Of a stretch of 59,479 bases of DNA, positions 34,826-44,283 are shown in pieces. Each line of letters starts with the position of its first letter. Position 1 is the first letter of the stretch. The notes under the pieces were generated by a model, which was not told the DNA's origin, did no database searches, and saw nothing but the letters and a program-made list of their open reading frames with translations. The stretch lies in assembly GCA_031263565.1 (NCBI GenBank), contig JAISFR010000018.1:1-59479 (forward strand), written 5' to 3'. Position numbers and translations under genes: made by a program. The stretch is from Candidatus Adiutrix sp. Lineage in GTDB: Bacteria; Desulfobacterota; Desulfarculia; Adiutricales; Adiutricaceae.

Positions 34826-36634
34826 ATGGAAAACTTCAGCAACCACGACAGCGAAAACATTAAAGAAGACCTTATCGACGGCCTTGAGACCGAAGAGCCG
34901 GGCCAGGACGAGCGGGAGAGCGCGGACCAGGTCATGACCATGGATCAGTTCACCGAGTTCGAGGAGAGCTTCAAGTCCTTGAGCGAGGGCTCCCTGACCA
35001 GAGGCGAGGTCGTGCAGATCGGTAAAGAATATGTCATGCTGGACGTGAAGGGCAAATCCGAAGGCCGCATCCTATTGAACGAGTTTCTGGACGCTGACGG
35101 CAATGTGACCGTCAAGATCGGCGACGAGGTGGAGGCCCTGGTCCTCCGCAGCGACGACGAAGACGGCGAGATCATCCTCTCGAAGGCCAAGGCTGAAAAA
35201 ATCAAGGTCTGGGACGACATCACCCGCATCCACAACGAAGACGGCACCATCCAGGGCGTCATCACCTCCCGGGTCAAGGGCGGCCTGTCGGTGGACATCG
35301 GGGTCAACGCCTTTTTGCCCGGCTCCCAGGTGGATTCCCGGCCCATCAAGAACCTTGAGAGCCTGGTGGGTCAGACCTTTGACTTTAAGATTCTGAAATT
35401 CAATAAGCGCCGGGGCAATGTGGTTCTGAGCCACCGGGCCATTTTGGAAGTGGCCCGCGAGGCCCAGAAGCGGGAAACCCTGGCCACCCTGGAAGCCGGC
35501 GCGGTGGTGGAAGGGGTGGTCAAGAATCTGACCGAATACGGCGCCTTCATCGACCTTGGCGGTCTCGACGGACTTCTGCACGTCACCGACATGTCCTGGG
35601 GCCGCCTGGCCCATCCCTCGGAACTTTTCGGCGTGAGCGACAAGGTGACGGTCAAGGTCCTGGCCTTCGACCGCGAAAAATCCCGGGTTTCCCTGGGCCT
35701 TAAACAGCTTCACGAAGATCCCTGGATCACCGCCTCCCAGAAATATGTGGTGGGCGAAAAGATCACCGGCCGGGTGGTTTCCCTGGCCGACTACGGGGCT
35801 TTTGTGGAACTGGACAAGGGCATCGAGGGCCTGATTCACGTTTCGGAAATGTCCTGGACCCGCAAGGTGCGCAATCCGGCTTCCATCCTGAAGGTCGGCG
35901 ACATTGTCGACTGCGTGATTCTGAAGGTCGACACCGGGGCCAAGCGTATTTCCCTGGGGATGAAACAGGTCGAGCCCAACCCGTGGGACACCGTGGCCGA
36001 GCGCTACCCCATCGGCACCATCATCGAGGGCAAGATCAAGAACATCACCGATTTCGGCGTCTTCATCGGCATTGACGAAGGCATCGACGGCCTGGTGCAT
36101 ATTTCCGACATCTCCTGGACCCGCCGCTACAAACACCCTTCGGAGGTTTTTAAGAAAGGCGACTCGGTCCGGGCCCTGATTCTGGCCATCGACCGCGACC
36201 AGGAACGCTTCTCCCTGGGCATCAAGCAGTTGGAGGAAGACCCCTGGAGCATCGCCGTGGCCCGCTTCCCGGTGGGCCGGACGGTCAGCGGCAAGGTCAC
36301 CAACATCACCGACTTCGGCCTCTTCGTGGAACTGGCCGAGGGGGTGGAAGGCCTGATTCACGTTTCCGAATCCGGTCTGCCGAAGGGTAAGCCCCTGAGC
36401 GAGGCCTACAAGCTGGGTGATGAGATCACCGCCAAGGTCATCTCCATCTCGGCGACCGACCACAAGATCGGCCTCTCAATCAAGCGCTTGAAGAAGGACG
36501 ATGACGACCGCCTTTACAAGGATTATGCCGACAGCTCCCGCGGCGGCAGCGGCGGCGGGGTCTCCGTCCTGGGCGAACAGCTTTCCAAAGCCTTCGCCGC
36601 GCAGCAGAGCCGTTCCGACGACGACGAGAACTAA
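34826..36634 (+). CDS. rpsA: 30S ribosomal protein S1
   Basis: 602 residues with six S1 OB-fold repeats, from about residue 55 to 565. Repeats 3 to 6 each carry the GxVxxxxxYGAFV/DFGVFI, then GLIHVSEMSW pattern. It binds mRNA and brings it to the 30S subunit. An acidic N-terminal extension of about 35 residues (EPGQDERESADQ) precedes repeat 1, and a short Gly/Ser linker precedes the C-terminal tail. The start is preceded by CGGGGT at about 34816-34821. Six repeats place it with the Gram-negative type. Confidence 0.96.
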   Translation: MENFSNHDSENIKEDLIDGLETEEPGQDERESADQVMTMDQFTEFEESFKSLSEGSLTRGEVVQIGKEYVMLDVKGKSEGRILLNEFLDADGNVTVKIGDEVEALVLRSDDEDGEIILSKAKAEKIKVWDDITRIHNEDGTIQGVITSRVKGGLSVDIGVNAFLPGSQVDSRPIKNLESLVGQTFDFKILKFNKRRGNVVLSHRAILEVAREAQKRETLATLEAGAVVEGVVKNLTEYGAFIDLGGLDGLLHVTDMSWGRLAHPSELFGVSDKVTVKVLAFDREKSRVSLGLKQLHEDPWITASQKYVVGEKITGRVVSLADYGAFVELDKGIEGLIHVSEMSWTRKVRNPASILKVGDIVDCVILKVDTGAKRISLGMKQVEPNPWDTVAERYPIGTIIEGKIKNITDFGVFIGIDEGIDGLVHISDISWTRRYKHPSEVFKKGDSVRALILAIDRDQERFSLGIKQLEEDPWSIAVARFPVGRTVSGKVTNITDFGLFVELAEGVEGLIHVSESGLPKGKPLSEAYKLGDEITAKVISISATDHKIGLSIKRLKKDDDDRLYKDYADSSRGGSGGGVSVLGEQLSKAFAAQQSRSDDDEN

Positions 36635-36787
36635 CCCCACTGGGGCTTTAGCCGCCGCAACCGGTTGGCGCCAGGGAACTATCGTCCGCGAAGGACTTTT
36701 TCAGTTCCAGCCTCGACCGCCCAAGGCCGCCGGGCATTTCACCTGGCGGCCTTCCATTATCCATTATGATTATGAGGTGAGCATCCG

Positions 36788-37831
36788 ATGAATCCTCCCG
36801 ACTGGCAGGCCTATCAGGCCCAACGCGGGGCCGCGCCCCAACAGCCCGCCCCGCCCGGGCCGCCGTCTTACGGCCCCGGCGACCAGGGCCGGCCCAAAAA
36901 GCAGCGCCACGGTCTGGGCTGGCCCATGGCCATGCTGCTTCTGGGCCTGGCCGTGATCGGCGGCTGCTGCTATTCCTTCGGCCGCCTGACCGATTCGATC
37001 AAACTGCCGCTGGACAGCGGCCGGGCTTCGGGGCCGGCGGTGGGCGTTCTGGTCATGGAAGACGAGATCTACGGCTCCATCTGGGCCACCGACGTGATCA
37101 ACAAATTCAAGGAAGACGACAAGATCAAGGCCGTGGTCATCCGCATCAACTCTCCCGGCGGGGCCGTGGCCCCCTGCCAGGAAATCTACCAGGCGGTCAA
37201 GTCGCTCAATAAGCCGGTGGTCGTCTCCATGGGCTCGGTGGCCGCTTCCGGCGGTCTCTACGTGGCCGCCGCGGGCGATCTGATCATGGCCAACCCCGGC
37301 ACCATCACCGGCTCCATCGGGGTCATCATGCAGTCCATCGAGGTCAGCGGAACCATGGAAAAGGTGGGTCTCAGGAGCCTGACCATCAAAAGCGGCCAGT
37401 TCAAGGACATCGGCTCGCCATTCCGGGAGATGCGCGCCGATGAGCGGGCCCTTCTGGAAGCCATGGTTCAGGACGTCTACGAGCAGTTTCTGGCCGACCT
37501 GACGGCCGGACGCAACAAGGTGAACCCCGACGAACTGCGGCGCCTGGCCGACGGCCGCATCTACAGCGGGGCCGAGGCCCAAAAGCTGGGCCTGGTGGAC
37601 GAACTGGGCGGCTTTGAGGAGGCCGTCATGCGGGCCGCCAAAATGGGGGGGCTGCCGGCCGGCAAACGGCCCGACCTGGTGGTTGAAGACGGCCGCAAGC
37701 CCTGGTGGGAGGTGGTCATGTACAGCCTCTATGAAGGCGGCCAGGCCTCGCTGAAACTGCCCCCGGCCTTTCAGCCCGGTTTCACCCTGAAATACATGTA
37801 TCAGCCCGACCTGGGTCAAGAACTGTTTTAA
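36788..37831 (+). CDS. sppA: Signal peptide peptidase SppA, short form
   Basis: 347 residues. It cuts leftover signal peptides in the membrane. A Pro/Gln-rich cytoplasmic N-terminus (1-40) precedes one transmembrane helix (about 45-66). The Ser/Lys dyad is predicted as Ser154 in VAASGGLYVAAAGD and Lys201 in TIKSGQFKDIG. The single-domain length matches the Bacillus-type 36K class rather than E. coli 67K SppA. GAGGTGAG precedes the ATG. It is followed 36 bases on by cbiB. Confidence 0.92.
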   Translation: MNPPDWQAYQAQRGAAPQQPAPPGPPSYGPGDQGRPKKQRHGLGWPMAMLLLGLAVIGGCCYSFGRLTDSIKLPLDSGRASGPAVGVLVMEDEIYGSIWATDVINKFKEDDKIKAVVIRINSPGGAVAPCQEIYQAVKSLNKPVVVSMGSVAASGGLYVAAAGDLIMANPGTITGSIGVIMQSIEVSGTMEKVGLRSLTIKSGQFKDIGSPFREMRADERALLEAMVQDVYEQFLADLTAGRNKVNPDELRRLADGRIYSGAEAQKLGLVDELGGFEEAVMRAAKMGGLPAGKRPDLVVEDGRKPWWEVVMYSLYEGGQASLKLPPAFQPGFTLKYMYQPDLGQELF

Positions 37832-37867
37832 TCGAGGCCTTCTTTTCAAAACCCTGAGAGAGCGCCC

Positions 37868-38839
37868 ATGGCCGCCCTGATCACCTTTCTGGCCTTCCTG
37901 ATCGACTGGGTAGTCGGCGACCCCCAGCACTGGCCTCACCCGGTGCGTTTCATCGGCCGTTTCATAACCCGGGGCGAGCGGCGTCTTCGCCAATTTGCGG
38001 GCGAGGCGCCTGAACGGCTTCTCCTGACCGGGGCCGTCCTGGCCCTGGGCACGGTTACGGCGACCATGCTGGCCGCCTGGTTTCTCCTCTGGCTGGCGGC
38101 CTGGATCTGGGGCGGCTTCCGGTTTCTGGCCGCCCTCTACCTGGTCTACAGCGCCCTGTGTTTGAAGGATCTCTGCCATCAGACCTGGCGGGTGGAAAAA
38201 GCCCTTTTGGGCGGCTTTCTCTGTGAGGCCCGGCAGATGCTGGCCTGGGTGGTGGGCCGGGACACGGAGCGTCTGGACGAAGCCGGGGTGCGCCGGGCCC
38301 TGATCGAAACTCTGGCCGAAAACCTGTCCGACGGCCTGGTGGCCCCCCTCTTCTACCTGGCCCTGGGCGGACCGGTGCTGGCCTGGGGCTACAAGGCGGT
38401 CAACACCCTGGATTCCATGATCGGCTATAAAAACAGGCGCTACCTCCATTTCGGGCGCTTCGCCGCCCGGCTGGACGACGCGGCCAATTATCTGCCGGCC
38501 CGCCTGGCGGCCTGGCTCCTGATCGCCTCGGCCCGGCTGCGGGGCCATGACTGGCGCTCGGCCCGGGCCGTCTGGCGCCGGGACGGAGGCACGCATTCCA
38601 GCCCCAATTCCGGCCAGCCCGAGGCGGCCATGGCCGGGGCCCTGGGCATCTGGCTGGGTGGCCCCGCCTATTACGGGGGGCTTCTCTCGGAAAAGCCGGT
38701 CATCAACCCCGGCGCGGGTGAAGCCGACCACGGCCGGGTCAAGGCCGCCGAGCGGCTCATGGTGGGCGCGGCCCTTTTGATGCTCGCTCTGACCCTCCTG
38801 ATTCTCCTGATCTTCACCGGGCTGTGGGGCTGGCTGTGA
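37868..38839 (+). CDS. cbiB: Adenosylcobinamide-phosphate synthase CbiB
   Basis: Membrane enzyme attaching aminopropanol phosphate to adenosylcobyric acid in late cobalamin synthesis. 323 residues with several membrane helices. Family motifs: DWVVGDPQHWPHPVRFIGR near the start, LIETLAENLSDGLVAPLFY at about 141-160, the NTLDSMIGYKN block at about 180-190 and NSGQPEAAMAGALGI. Its stop overlaps the GTG start of the CobD-like gene by 4 bases, giving a two-gene cobalamin unit. Confidence 0.93.
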   Translation: MAALITFLAFLIDWVVGDPQHWPHPVRFIGRFITRGERRLRQFAGEAPERLLLTGAVLALGTVTATMLAAWFLLWLAAWIWGGFRFLAALYLVYSALCLKDLCHQTWRVEKALLGGFLCEARQMLAWVVGRDTERLDEAGVRRALIETLAENLSDGLVAPLFYLALGGPVLAWGYKAVNTLDSMIGYKNRRYLHFGRFAARLDDAANYLPARLAAWLLIASARLRGHDWRSARAVWRRDGGTHSSPNSGQPEAAMAGALGIWLGGPAYYGGLLSEKPVINPGAGEADHGRVKAAERLMVGAALLMLALTLLILLIFTGLWGWL

Positions 38840-39921
38840 ATTCCCTTCGCCTTCACGGGGGCCGGGTCTTTGAGGCCGCCCGGAACTTAGGCCGCCACTG
38901 GCTCGATATTCTGGACTTTTCAGCCAACATCAACCCTTTAGGCCAGCCCCGGGGCCTGAAGCGGGCCCTGTTCGCCGACTTTGAACGCAGCCTCCACTAC
39001 CCGGAAGTTCAGGCCGAAAGCCTGAGCGAAAAGCTGGCCGAGATCCATGAACTGCCGGCGGCTCATTTTCTGCCCGGGGCCGGCTCCACGCCCCAGTTCC
39101 ATCTGCTGGCCCGCTCCCTGGACCTGAAAAACCCGGTCATTGTCGGCCCGGCCTTCGCCGAATACGAGGCCGCCCTCCAGAGAGCCGGAATCCGGGCCCG
39201 CTATGTCCTGACCCGGGAAGAGGACGACTGGCTTTTGAACCCCGAAACTCTGGACCGGCTTTTCAAGAAAAAGCCCGGGGCCGTCTTTCTGGCCAACCCG
39301 GCCAACCCCACCGGCCGCCTGACGCCCTATGAGCTGCTGCTGGAACTGGCTGAAGAATGCCGGCGGCGGGAGATCTGGCTGCTCCTGGACGAGGCTTTTA
39401 TCGACTTCACGGAAAAGGGCCGCAGCCTGACGCCCCAGACGGCCAAAAACCGGCGCCTGGTGGTCTTCCGCTCCCTGACCAAGATTTTCGCCCTGCCCGG
39501 CCTGCGCCTGGCCTTCCTGGCCGCCCATCCCCGGCTGACGGCCCGCCTGGCCCGCCTGACCGAACCCTGGCCCCTGTCGAGCCTGGCCATCAGCGCCGGC
39601 CTCTTCTGCCTGAGCCAGGCCAACTTCAAGCGCGACACCCTCAAGGGCTTGAAAATTTTCAAGCGCCGCCTTCTCAAAATTCTGGAAGGCCTGGACCTGG
39701 GGCGGGTCTACCCCAGCGAAGCCAACTATGTGCTGATGCGTCTGAAAAGCTCTCTCAACCCCCGGTCCATTCTGGATCATCTCTATCAGGACGGCATCCT
39801 GGTCCGGGACGCCTCCAATTTTCACGGCCTCAAAGCCGGCTTCCTGCGCCTGGCCGTGCGCCCGGCTAAAGAAAGCGCCAGACTGGCCGACAGCCTCAAA
39901 CTTTTCCCGACCCGCGAATGA
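38836..39921 (+). CDS. cobD: Threonine-phosphate decarboxylase (CobD), PLP aminotransferase fold
   Basis: 361 residues, fold type I PLP enzyme. It opens with LRLHGGRVFEAARNLG followed by ILDFSANINPLGQP, the hallmark of L-threonine-O-3-phosphate decarboxylase, which makes the aminopropanol phosphate used by CbiB. NPANPTGRL and the PLP-lysine segment RSLTKIFALPGLRLAF are present. The GTG at 38836 overlaps the cbiB stop (GTGA). HisC is the near relative, but the cbiB partner and N-terminal signature favour CobD. Confidence 0.88.
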   Translation: MNSLRLHGGRVFEAARNLGRHWLDILDFSANINPLGQPRGLKRALFADFERSLHYPEVQAESLSEKLAEIHELPAAHFLPGAGSTPQFHLLARSLDLKNPVIVGPAFAEYEAALQRAGIRARYVLTREEDDWLLNPETLDRLFKKKPGAVFLANPANPTGRLTPYELLLELAEECRRREIWLLLDEAFIDFTEKGRSLTPQTAKNRRLVVFRSLTKIFALPGLRLAFLAAHPRLTARLARLTEPWPLSSLAISAGLFCLSQANFKRDTLKGLKIFKRRLLKILEGLDLGRVYPSEANYVLMRLKSSLNPRSILDHLYQDGILVRDASNFHGLKAGFLRLAVRPAKESARLADSLKLFPTRE

Positions 39922-39935
39922 ACAGTTGAAAAATC

Positions 39936-40790
39936 ATGCCCGAACTGCCCGAAGTCCAGACCATCGCCTCCGACCTTGACGACATCGTCGGCGGACGCCG
40001 CATCATCCAGGCCGCCGTGGCCTATCCCAAAATCGTGGCCGGGGACAGCCGGCGTTTTGTGGACTTCGTAAGCGGCGCGAAAATCGAAAAAGTGGAACGC
40101 TTCGGCAAGTGGATCCGCTTTGGGCTGGCCGGCCCGGCCGGGCCGGCGGCCATGCTGGCACATCTGAAGATGACCGGCCAGTTTCAGCTCGGCGCCTGGC
40201 CGGAAGAAGGCCGGGCCTGGCCGGCCCACTGCCACGCGGCCTTTCAGCTCTCTGGCCTTCCGCCTGGACAGGACGCTTTGTTCTATCGGGATATCCGCAA
40301 ATTCGGGCGCCTTAGGGCCTTTGATCCGGGCGAGCTGGAAGAATTTTTGCGGGCCCTGGCCCAGGGACCGGACCCGCTGACAGTCAGCCCGGACGAATTT
40401 CACCGGCGCCTGAGCGCCCGCCGGGGCCGCCTGAAGGCCGTGCTGCTGGACCAGGGCTGCGTCTCCGGCCTGGGCAACATCTATGTTGATGAAAGCCTCT
40501 TTGCCGCCGGGCTCTCGCCCCTGGCGGCAGCGGACAGCCTCAGCCGGGCCGAAACCGATCTTCTGCTGAAAGAGGCCCGGCGGATTCTGAAAGCGGCCAT
40601 CGAGGCCCGGGGCTCGACCACCAGCAATTACAAGGGGCTCAAGGGCGGGGGCTCGTTTCAACTGGCCCACCAGGTCTACGGCCGGGCCGGAGAACCCTGC
40701 CCCAAGTGCGGGGCGGCCCTTACGCGGCGGGTGGTGGCCGGCCGCACGACCCATTATTGCCCGCACTGCCAAAAAGTATCCGCCAAATGA
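39936..40790 (+). CDS. mutM: Formamidopyrimidine-DNA glycosylase
   Basis: Removes oxidised purines such as 8-oxoguanine from DNA. 284 residues starting with the catalytic MPELPEVQT (Pro2, Glu3). The helix-two-turn-helix region (DQGCVSGLGNIYVDE) and the C-terminal zinc finger with CPKCG and CPHCQK are intact. It starts 15 bases after cobD and its stop overlaps the ATG of the next gene. Confidence 0.95.
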   Translation: MPELPEVQTIASDLDDIVGGRRIIQAAVAYPKIVAGDSRRFVDFVSGAKIEKVERFGKWIRFGLAGPAGPAAMLAHLKMTGQFQLGAWPEEGRAWPAHCHAAFQLSGLPPGQDALFYRDIRKFGRLRAFDPGELEEFLRALAQGPDPLTVSPDEFHRRLSARRGRLKAVLLDQGCVSGLGNIYVDESLFAAGLSPLAAADSLSRAETDLLLKEARRILKAAIEARGSTTSNYKGLKGGGSFQLAHQVYGRAGEPCPKCGAALTRRVVAGRTTHYCPHCQKVSAK

Positions 40791-41956
40791 AGAAGCGCAC
40801 GGTCATCGGCCTGGAAAAATTCGTGACCGGCGGCGGGTCGGCTTACAAAAAAGCCCGGTTGGGGCTCCTGGCCAACCAGGCCACCGTGGGGCCGGACTAT
40901 GTCCACGCCCTGGACCTGATTGACGAAGCCCGGCCAGGGGCCGTGCGGGCCCTCTTCGGGCCGCAGCACGGCTGGGCCGGGGAAAAGCAGGATAATATGG
41001 TCGAGTCGGCCCACGGTCGGGACGGCCGGGGGCGGCCCATTTTCAGCCTCTACGGCGGCACCCGCCGCCCCACAGCCGAAATGCTGGCCCAGATCGACGT
41101 GTTGGTGGCCGACCTCTTTGACGTGGGCGCCCGGGTCTACACCTTTGCCCACACCCTGAGCCACTGCCTGGAGGAAGCCGGCCGGGCCGGGGTGGAGGTC
41201 GTGGTGCTGGACCGGCCCAACCCCATCGGCGGGGCCGAGGTGGAGGGCAACCTGCTGGCCGGGGACTGCCGCAGCTTTGTGGGCCTTCACCCCCTCCCCA
41301 TGCGGCACGGCCTGACCTTCGGCGAACTGGCCCGCTTCATCAACGCCCGCCTGGAGAGCCCGGCCTACCTGACGGTCATCGGCTGCGAGAACTGGGAGCG
41401 GGAGAGCTATTTCCCCCAGACGGGCCTGCCCTGGGTTTTCCCCTCGCCCAACCTGCCCAGCCCGGACTGCGCCTGGGTCTATCCCGGCCAGGTACTCTGG
41501 GAGGGCACCAACATTTCCGAGGCCCGGGGCAGCACCCGGCCCTTCAACCTCCTGGGCGCGCCCTTCATCGACTGCCAGGCCCTCCACCAACGCCTGAAGG
41601 CCCTGGACCTGCCGGGCCTGCAATTCCGCCGGGCCCACTTCCAGCCCACTTTTCACAAATGGGCCGGAGAGATGTGCCGGGGCCTGGAACTCTTTCCCGT
41701 GGACCGGAGCTTCAAGCCCTACCTGACCAGCCTTTGCCTTCTGGAAATCATTCTGGATCTGTGGCCCGACGATTTTCAACTCAAGCCCCCGCCCTATGAA
41801 TATGAATATGAACGGCGGCCCCTGGACCTGATCCTGGGCCGAAGCGACATTTTCGACCGCCTGGCGGCCGGGGAGAAGGCCATTGACCTGGCGGCGGGCT
41901 GGGAAGCGGAACTGGCGGATTTTCGCCGGGAGCGGGCGGCTTTTCTGCTTTATTGA
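40787..41956 (+). CDS. DUF1343/NamZ-type exo-N-acetylmuramidase-like protein
   Basis: 389 residues with the DUF1343 layout: LGLLANQATV near the start, ALFGPQHGWAGEKQDNM, FSLYGGTRRPTAEML, VADLFDVGARVYTF at about 105-118, DRPNPIGG, and WVYPGQVLWEGTNISEARGSTRPF. Characterised NamZ removes terminal MurNAc from peptidoglycan fragments. The ATG at 40787 overlaps the mutM stop (ATGA). There is no signal peptide, whereas many family members are exported, so this copy may act on cytoplasmic muropeptides; that is inference. Confidence 0.85.
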   Translation: MKKRTVIGLEKFVTGGGSAYKKARLGLLANQATVGPDYVHALDLIDEARPGAVRALFGPQHGWAGEKQDNMVESAHGRDGRGRPIFSLYGGTRRPTAEMLAQIDVLVADLFDVGARVYTFAHTLSHCLEEAGRAGVEVVVLDRPNPIGGAEVEGNLLAGDCRSFVGLHPLPMRHGLTFGELARFINARLESPAYLTVIGCENWERESYFPQTGLPWVFPSPNLPSPDCAWVYPGQVLWEGTNISEARGSTRPFNLLGAPFIDCQALHQRLKALDLPGLQFRRAHFQPTFHKWAGEMCRGLELFPVDRSFKPYLTSLCLLEIILDLWPDDFQLKPPPYEYEYERRPLDLILGRSDIFDRLAAGEKAIDLAAGWEAELADFRRERAAFLLY

Positions 41957-42040
41957 GGTTTAAGGCTCTTATGAGCCCCTAAGCGGCCTCAAAATTTTTA
42001 CCTTAAATTTTCAGCTCTTTCCCGGACCGATAAAAACACC

Positions 42041-42068
42041 TTGCCCCGGTCTGATTTTGTGGTACAAT
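42041..42068 (+). promoter_or_regulatory. Candidate liv operon promoter
   Basis: TTGCCC (42041-42046), a 16-base spacer and TACAAT (42063-42068), about 90 bases before livK. Confidence 0.45.
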
Positions 42069-42158
42069 TCTTAGACTCATTACCCATTTTGTCCCGCAGC
42101 GCTCTTTGCCAGGCAAAGGCGCCGTCGGCTGAAAGCAAACAGCGAATGGAGGTCTACG

Positions 42159-43286
42159 ATGAAATCGTTGAAGATTTTGGCCGGCATCATGCTGGCGGTT
42201 TTTCTGGCGGCCGGCCCGGCCCGGGCCCAGGTCAAGATCGGCGTCTATCTCCCCCTGACCGGGCAGAACGCCTTCGGCGGCCAACTGGAACTGGACGGGA
42301 TCAACCTGGCCCACCAGGAAATGCCCGAAGCCATCGGCCAGAAGGTCGAACTGGTGGTCATGGACAACAAAAGCGACAAGGTTGAAGCGGCCAACGCCGT
42401 TCAGCGCCTGATCGACCGCGACAAGGTGGTGGCCATCATCGGCACCTACGGCTCCTCGCTGGCCATGGCCGGCGGCGAAGTGGCCGAAGTGGCCAAGATC
42501 CCGGTGGTGGGCACCAGTTGCACCAACCCCCTGGTGACCCAGGGCAAGACCTATTACTTCCGGGCCTGCTTCATCGACCCCTACCAGGGCGCCGGCGCGG
42601 CCACCTACGCTTTCAATGAACTAAAGGCCAAAAAGGCGGCCCTGCTGATCGACGTCTCCAACGACTACGCCGTGGGTCTGGGGGCTTTCTTCAAGCGCTC
42701 CTTCACCACGTTGGGCGGCGAAATAGTGACCGAGATGAAATACAACTCCGGCGATCAGGACTTCACCGCCCAGCTCACCGAAATCAACTCCAAGCAGCCT
42801 GACGTCATGTTCATCCCGGCCTATTTCGCCGAAGGCGGCATCATCATGAAACAGGCCCGCGAACTGGGCGCCAAGTTCCGCATCATGGGCGGGGACGCCA
42901 TGGACAATCCCGAGACGGTCAGCATCGCCGGGGCGGCTTCCGAGGGCTTCATCCACACCTCCTTCCCCTATGACGCGGGCATGGCCAACATGAACGAACA
43001 GGCCAAGGCCTTCACCGGGGCCTGGCGGCTGGCCAACCCCGACAAAGAGCCCAACGTCAACGCGGCCCTGGGCTACGCCAGCTACCTGATGATCGTCAAG
43101 GCCATTGAAAAGGCCGGCGCGGCCACCCCGGAAGCCATCACCAAGGCCCTGGCCGAAACCAAGGACCTGCCCACCCCCTTGGGCATGCTGACCCTCGACA
43201 GCGACCACAACCCGCAGATGCCCGTGGGCATCATTGAGATTAAAGACGGCAAGCGCGTCTACCTCGGCGAGGTTCAGCCCGAATAA
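42159..43286 (+). CDS. livK: Branched-chain amino-acid ABC transporter binding protein
   Basis: 375 residues with a Sec signal peptide ending near GPARA-QVKIG. The mature protein has the type I periplasmic-binding fold of the Leu/Ile/Val family: IGVYLPLTGQNAFGGQLELDGINLA, then the ligand loop around GTYGSSLAM and the hinge region VGTSCTNPLV. It delivers ligand to LivHM. GGAGG precedes the ATG. Specificity (Leu/Ile/Val or another acid or amide) cannot be fixed by sequence alone. Confidence 0.9.
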   Translation: MKSLKILAGIMLAVFLAAGPARAQVKIGVYLPLTGQNAFGGQLELDGINLAHQEMPEAIGQKVELVVMDNKSDKVEAANAVQRLIDRDKVVAIIGTYGSSLAMAGGEVAEVAKIPVVGTSCTNPLVTQGKTYYFRACFIDPYQGAGAATYAFNELKAKKAALLIDVSNDYAVGLGAFFKRSFTTLGGEIVTEMKYNSGDQDFTAQLTEINSKQPDVMFIPAYFAEGGIIMKQARELGAKFRIMGGDAMDNPETVSIAGAASEGFIHTSFPYDAGMANMNEQAKAFTGAWRLANPDKEPNVNAALGYASYLMIVKAIEKAGAATPEAITKALAETKDLPTPLGMLTLDSDHNPQMPVGIIEIKDGKRVYLGEVQPE

Positions 43287-43305
43287 ATTTGTGAAAACCA
43301 GAGAA

Positions 43306-43331
43306 GGAAGGGGGCCCGCCGGCCCCCTTCC
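43306..43331 (+). repeat. Strong stem-loop between livK and livH
   Basis: Perfect 11-bp arms with a 4-base loop, GC-rich, without a following U run. Such hairpins typically stabilise the 3' end of binding-protein mRNA so that livK product exceeds the permease. Confidence 0.65.
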
Positions 43332-43389
43332 CATGACTGGCCGGCCCTCCTTTCCCTAAGCGGAAACATAAGAAGCGCTCCCGAAATTC

Positions 43390-44283
43390 ATGAACCAAGA
43401 CCTTTTCATCCAGAATCTTTTCAACGCCCTGACCGTGGGTTCCCTCTACGCCCTGATCGCCATCGGCTACACCATGGTCTACGGCATCCTGCGCTTCATC
43501 AACTTCGCCCACGGCGACGTCTTCATGGTGGGCGCCTATTTCATTTTCTTCACCGTCAATTTCTCCATAATACCCTGGCCCCTGGCCGCCCTGGCGGCCA
43601 TCATCGGGGCCAGCGCCCTGGGCATTCTGGTGGACCGCGTCGCCTACCGCCCGCTGCGCGAGGCCCCCCGCATCTCGGCCCTGATCAGCGCCATCGGCGT
43701 CTCGTTCCTCCTGGAAAATCTGGGCCTGGTGATCTTTACGGGCCTGCCGCGCCCGGCGGTGCAGCCGGCCTGGCTGGTGGACCCGATCATCTACGGCAAC
43801 ATCCGCATCCTGCCGCTCTCTTTCGTGGTGCCGGCGGTCACCGCCGTTCTGGTGCTGGGCCTTCTCTTCATCGTCTACCGCACCCGGCCGGGCCTGGCCA
43901 TGCGCTCCATCGCCCGCGACATCGAGACCACCCGCCTGATGGGCGTCTCCATCGACCGGACCATCGCCCTGACTTTCGGCCTGGGTTCGGCCCTGGCCGC
44001 AGCCGCCGGCATAATGTGGGCCATGCGCTACCCGCAGATCCACCCCTTTATGGGCGTGCTGCCGGGCTTTAAGGCCTTTATCGCCGCCGTGGTCGGGGGC
44101 ATCGGCTCCATTCAGGGCGCGGTTCTGGGCGGGCTCCTTCTGGGCACGGTGGAGATTGTGGCCGTGGCCAATTGGCCGGAACTTTCCGGCTATCGCGACG
44201 CTTTCGCCTTCGTACTCCTGATAGTCATCCTCCTCTTCCGGCCCACCGGGCTCATGGGCGAAAAGATGGAGGACAAGATATGA
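43390..44283 (+). CDS. livH: Branched-chain amino-acid ABC transporter permease LivH
   Basis: 297 residues with about eight membrane helices. LYALIAIGYTMVYGILRFINFAHGD near the N-terminus is the LivH signature, and GIGSIQGAVLGGLLLG lies in the EAA-type loop. It forms the channel with LivM. It overlaps livM by 4 bases. Confidence 0.93.
   Translation: MNQDLFIQNLFNALTVGSLYALIAIGYTMVYGILRFINFAHGDVFMVGAYFIFFTVNFSIIPWPLAALAAIIGASALGILVDRVAYRPLREAPRISALISAIGVSFLLENLGLVIFTGLPRPAVQPAWLVDPIIYGNIRILPLSFVVPAVTAVLVLGLLFIVYRTRPGLAMRSIARDIETTRLMGVSIDRTIALTFGLGSALAAAAGIMWAMRYPQIHPFMGVLPGFKAFIAAVVGGIGSIQGAVLGGLLLGTVEIVAVANWPELSGYRDAFAFVLLIVILLFRPTGLMGEKMEDKI

Noticed and set aside
35072-36463. 463-residue frame opposite rpsA
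   Set aside because: Mirror of the S1 repeats; no independent evidence of coding.
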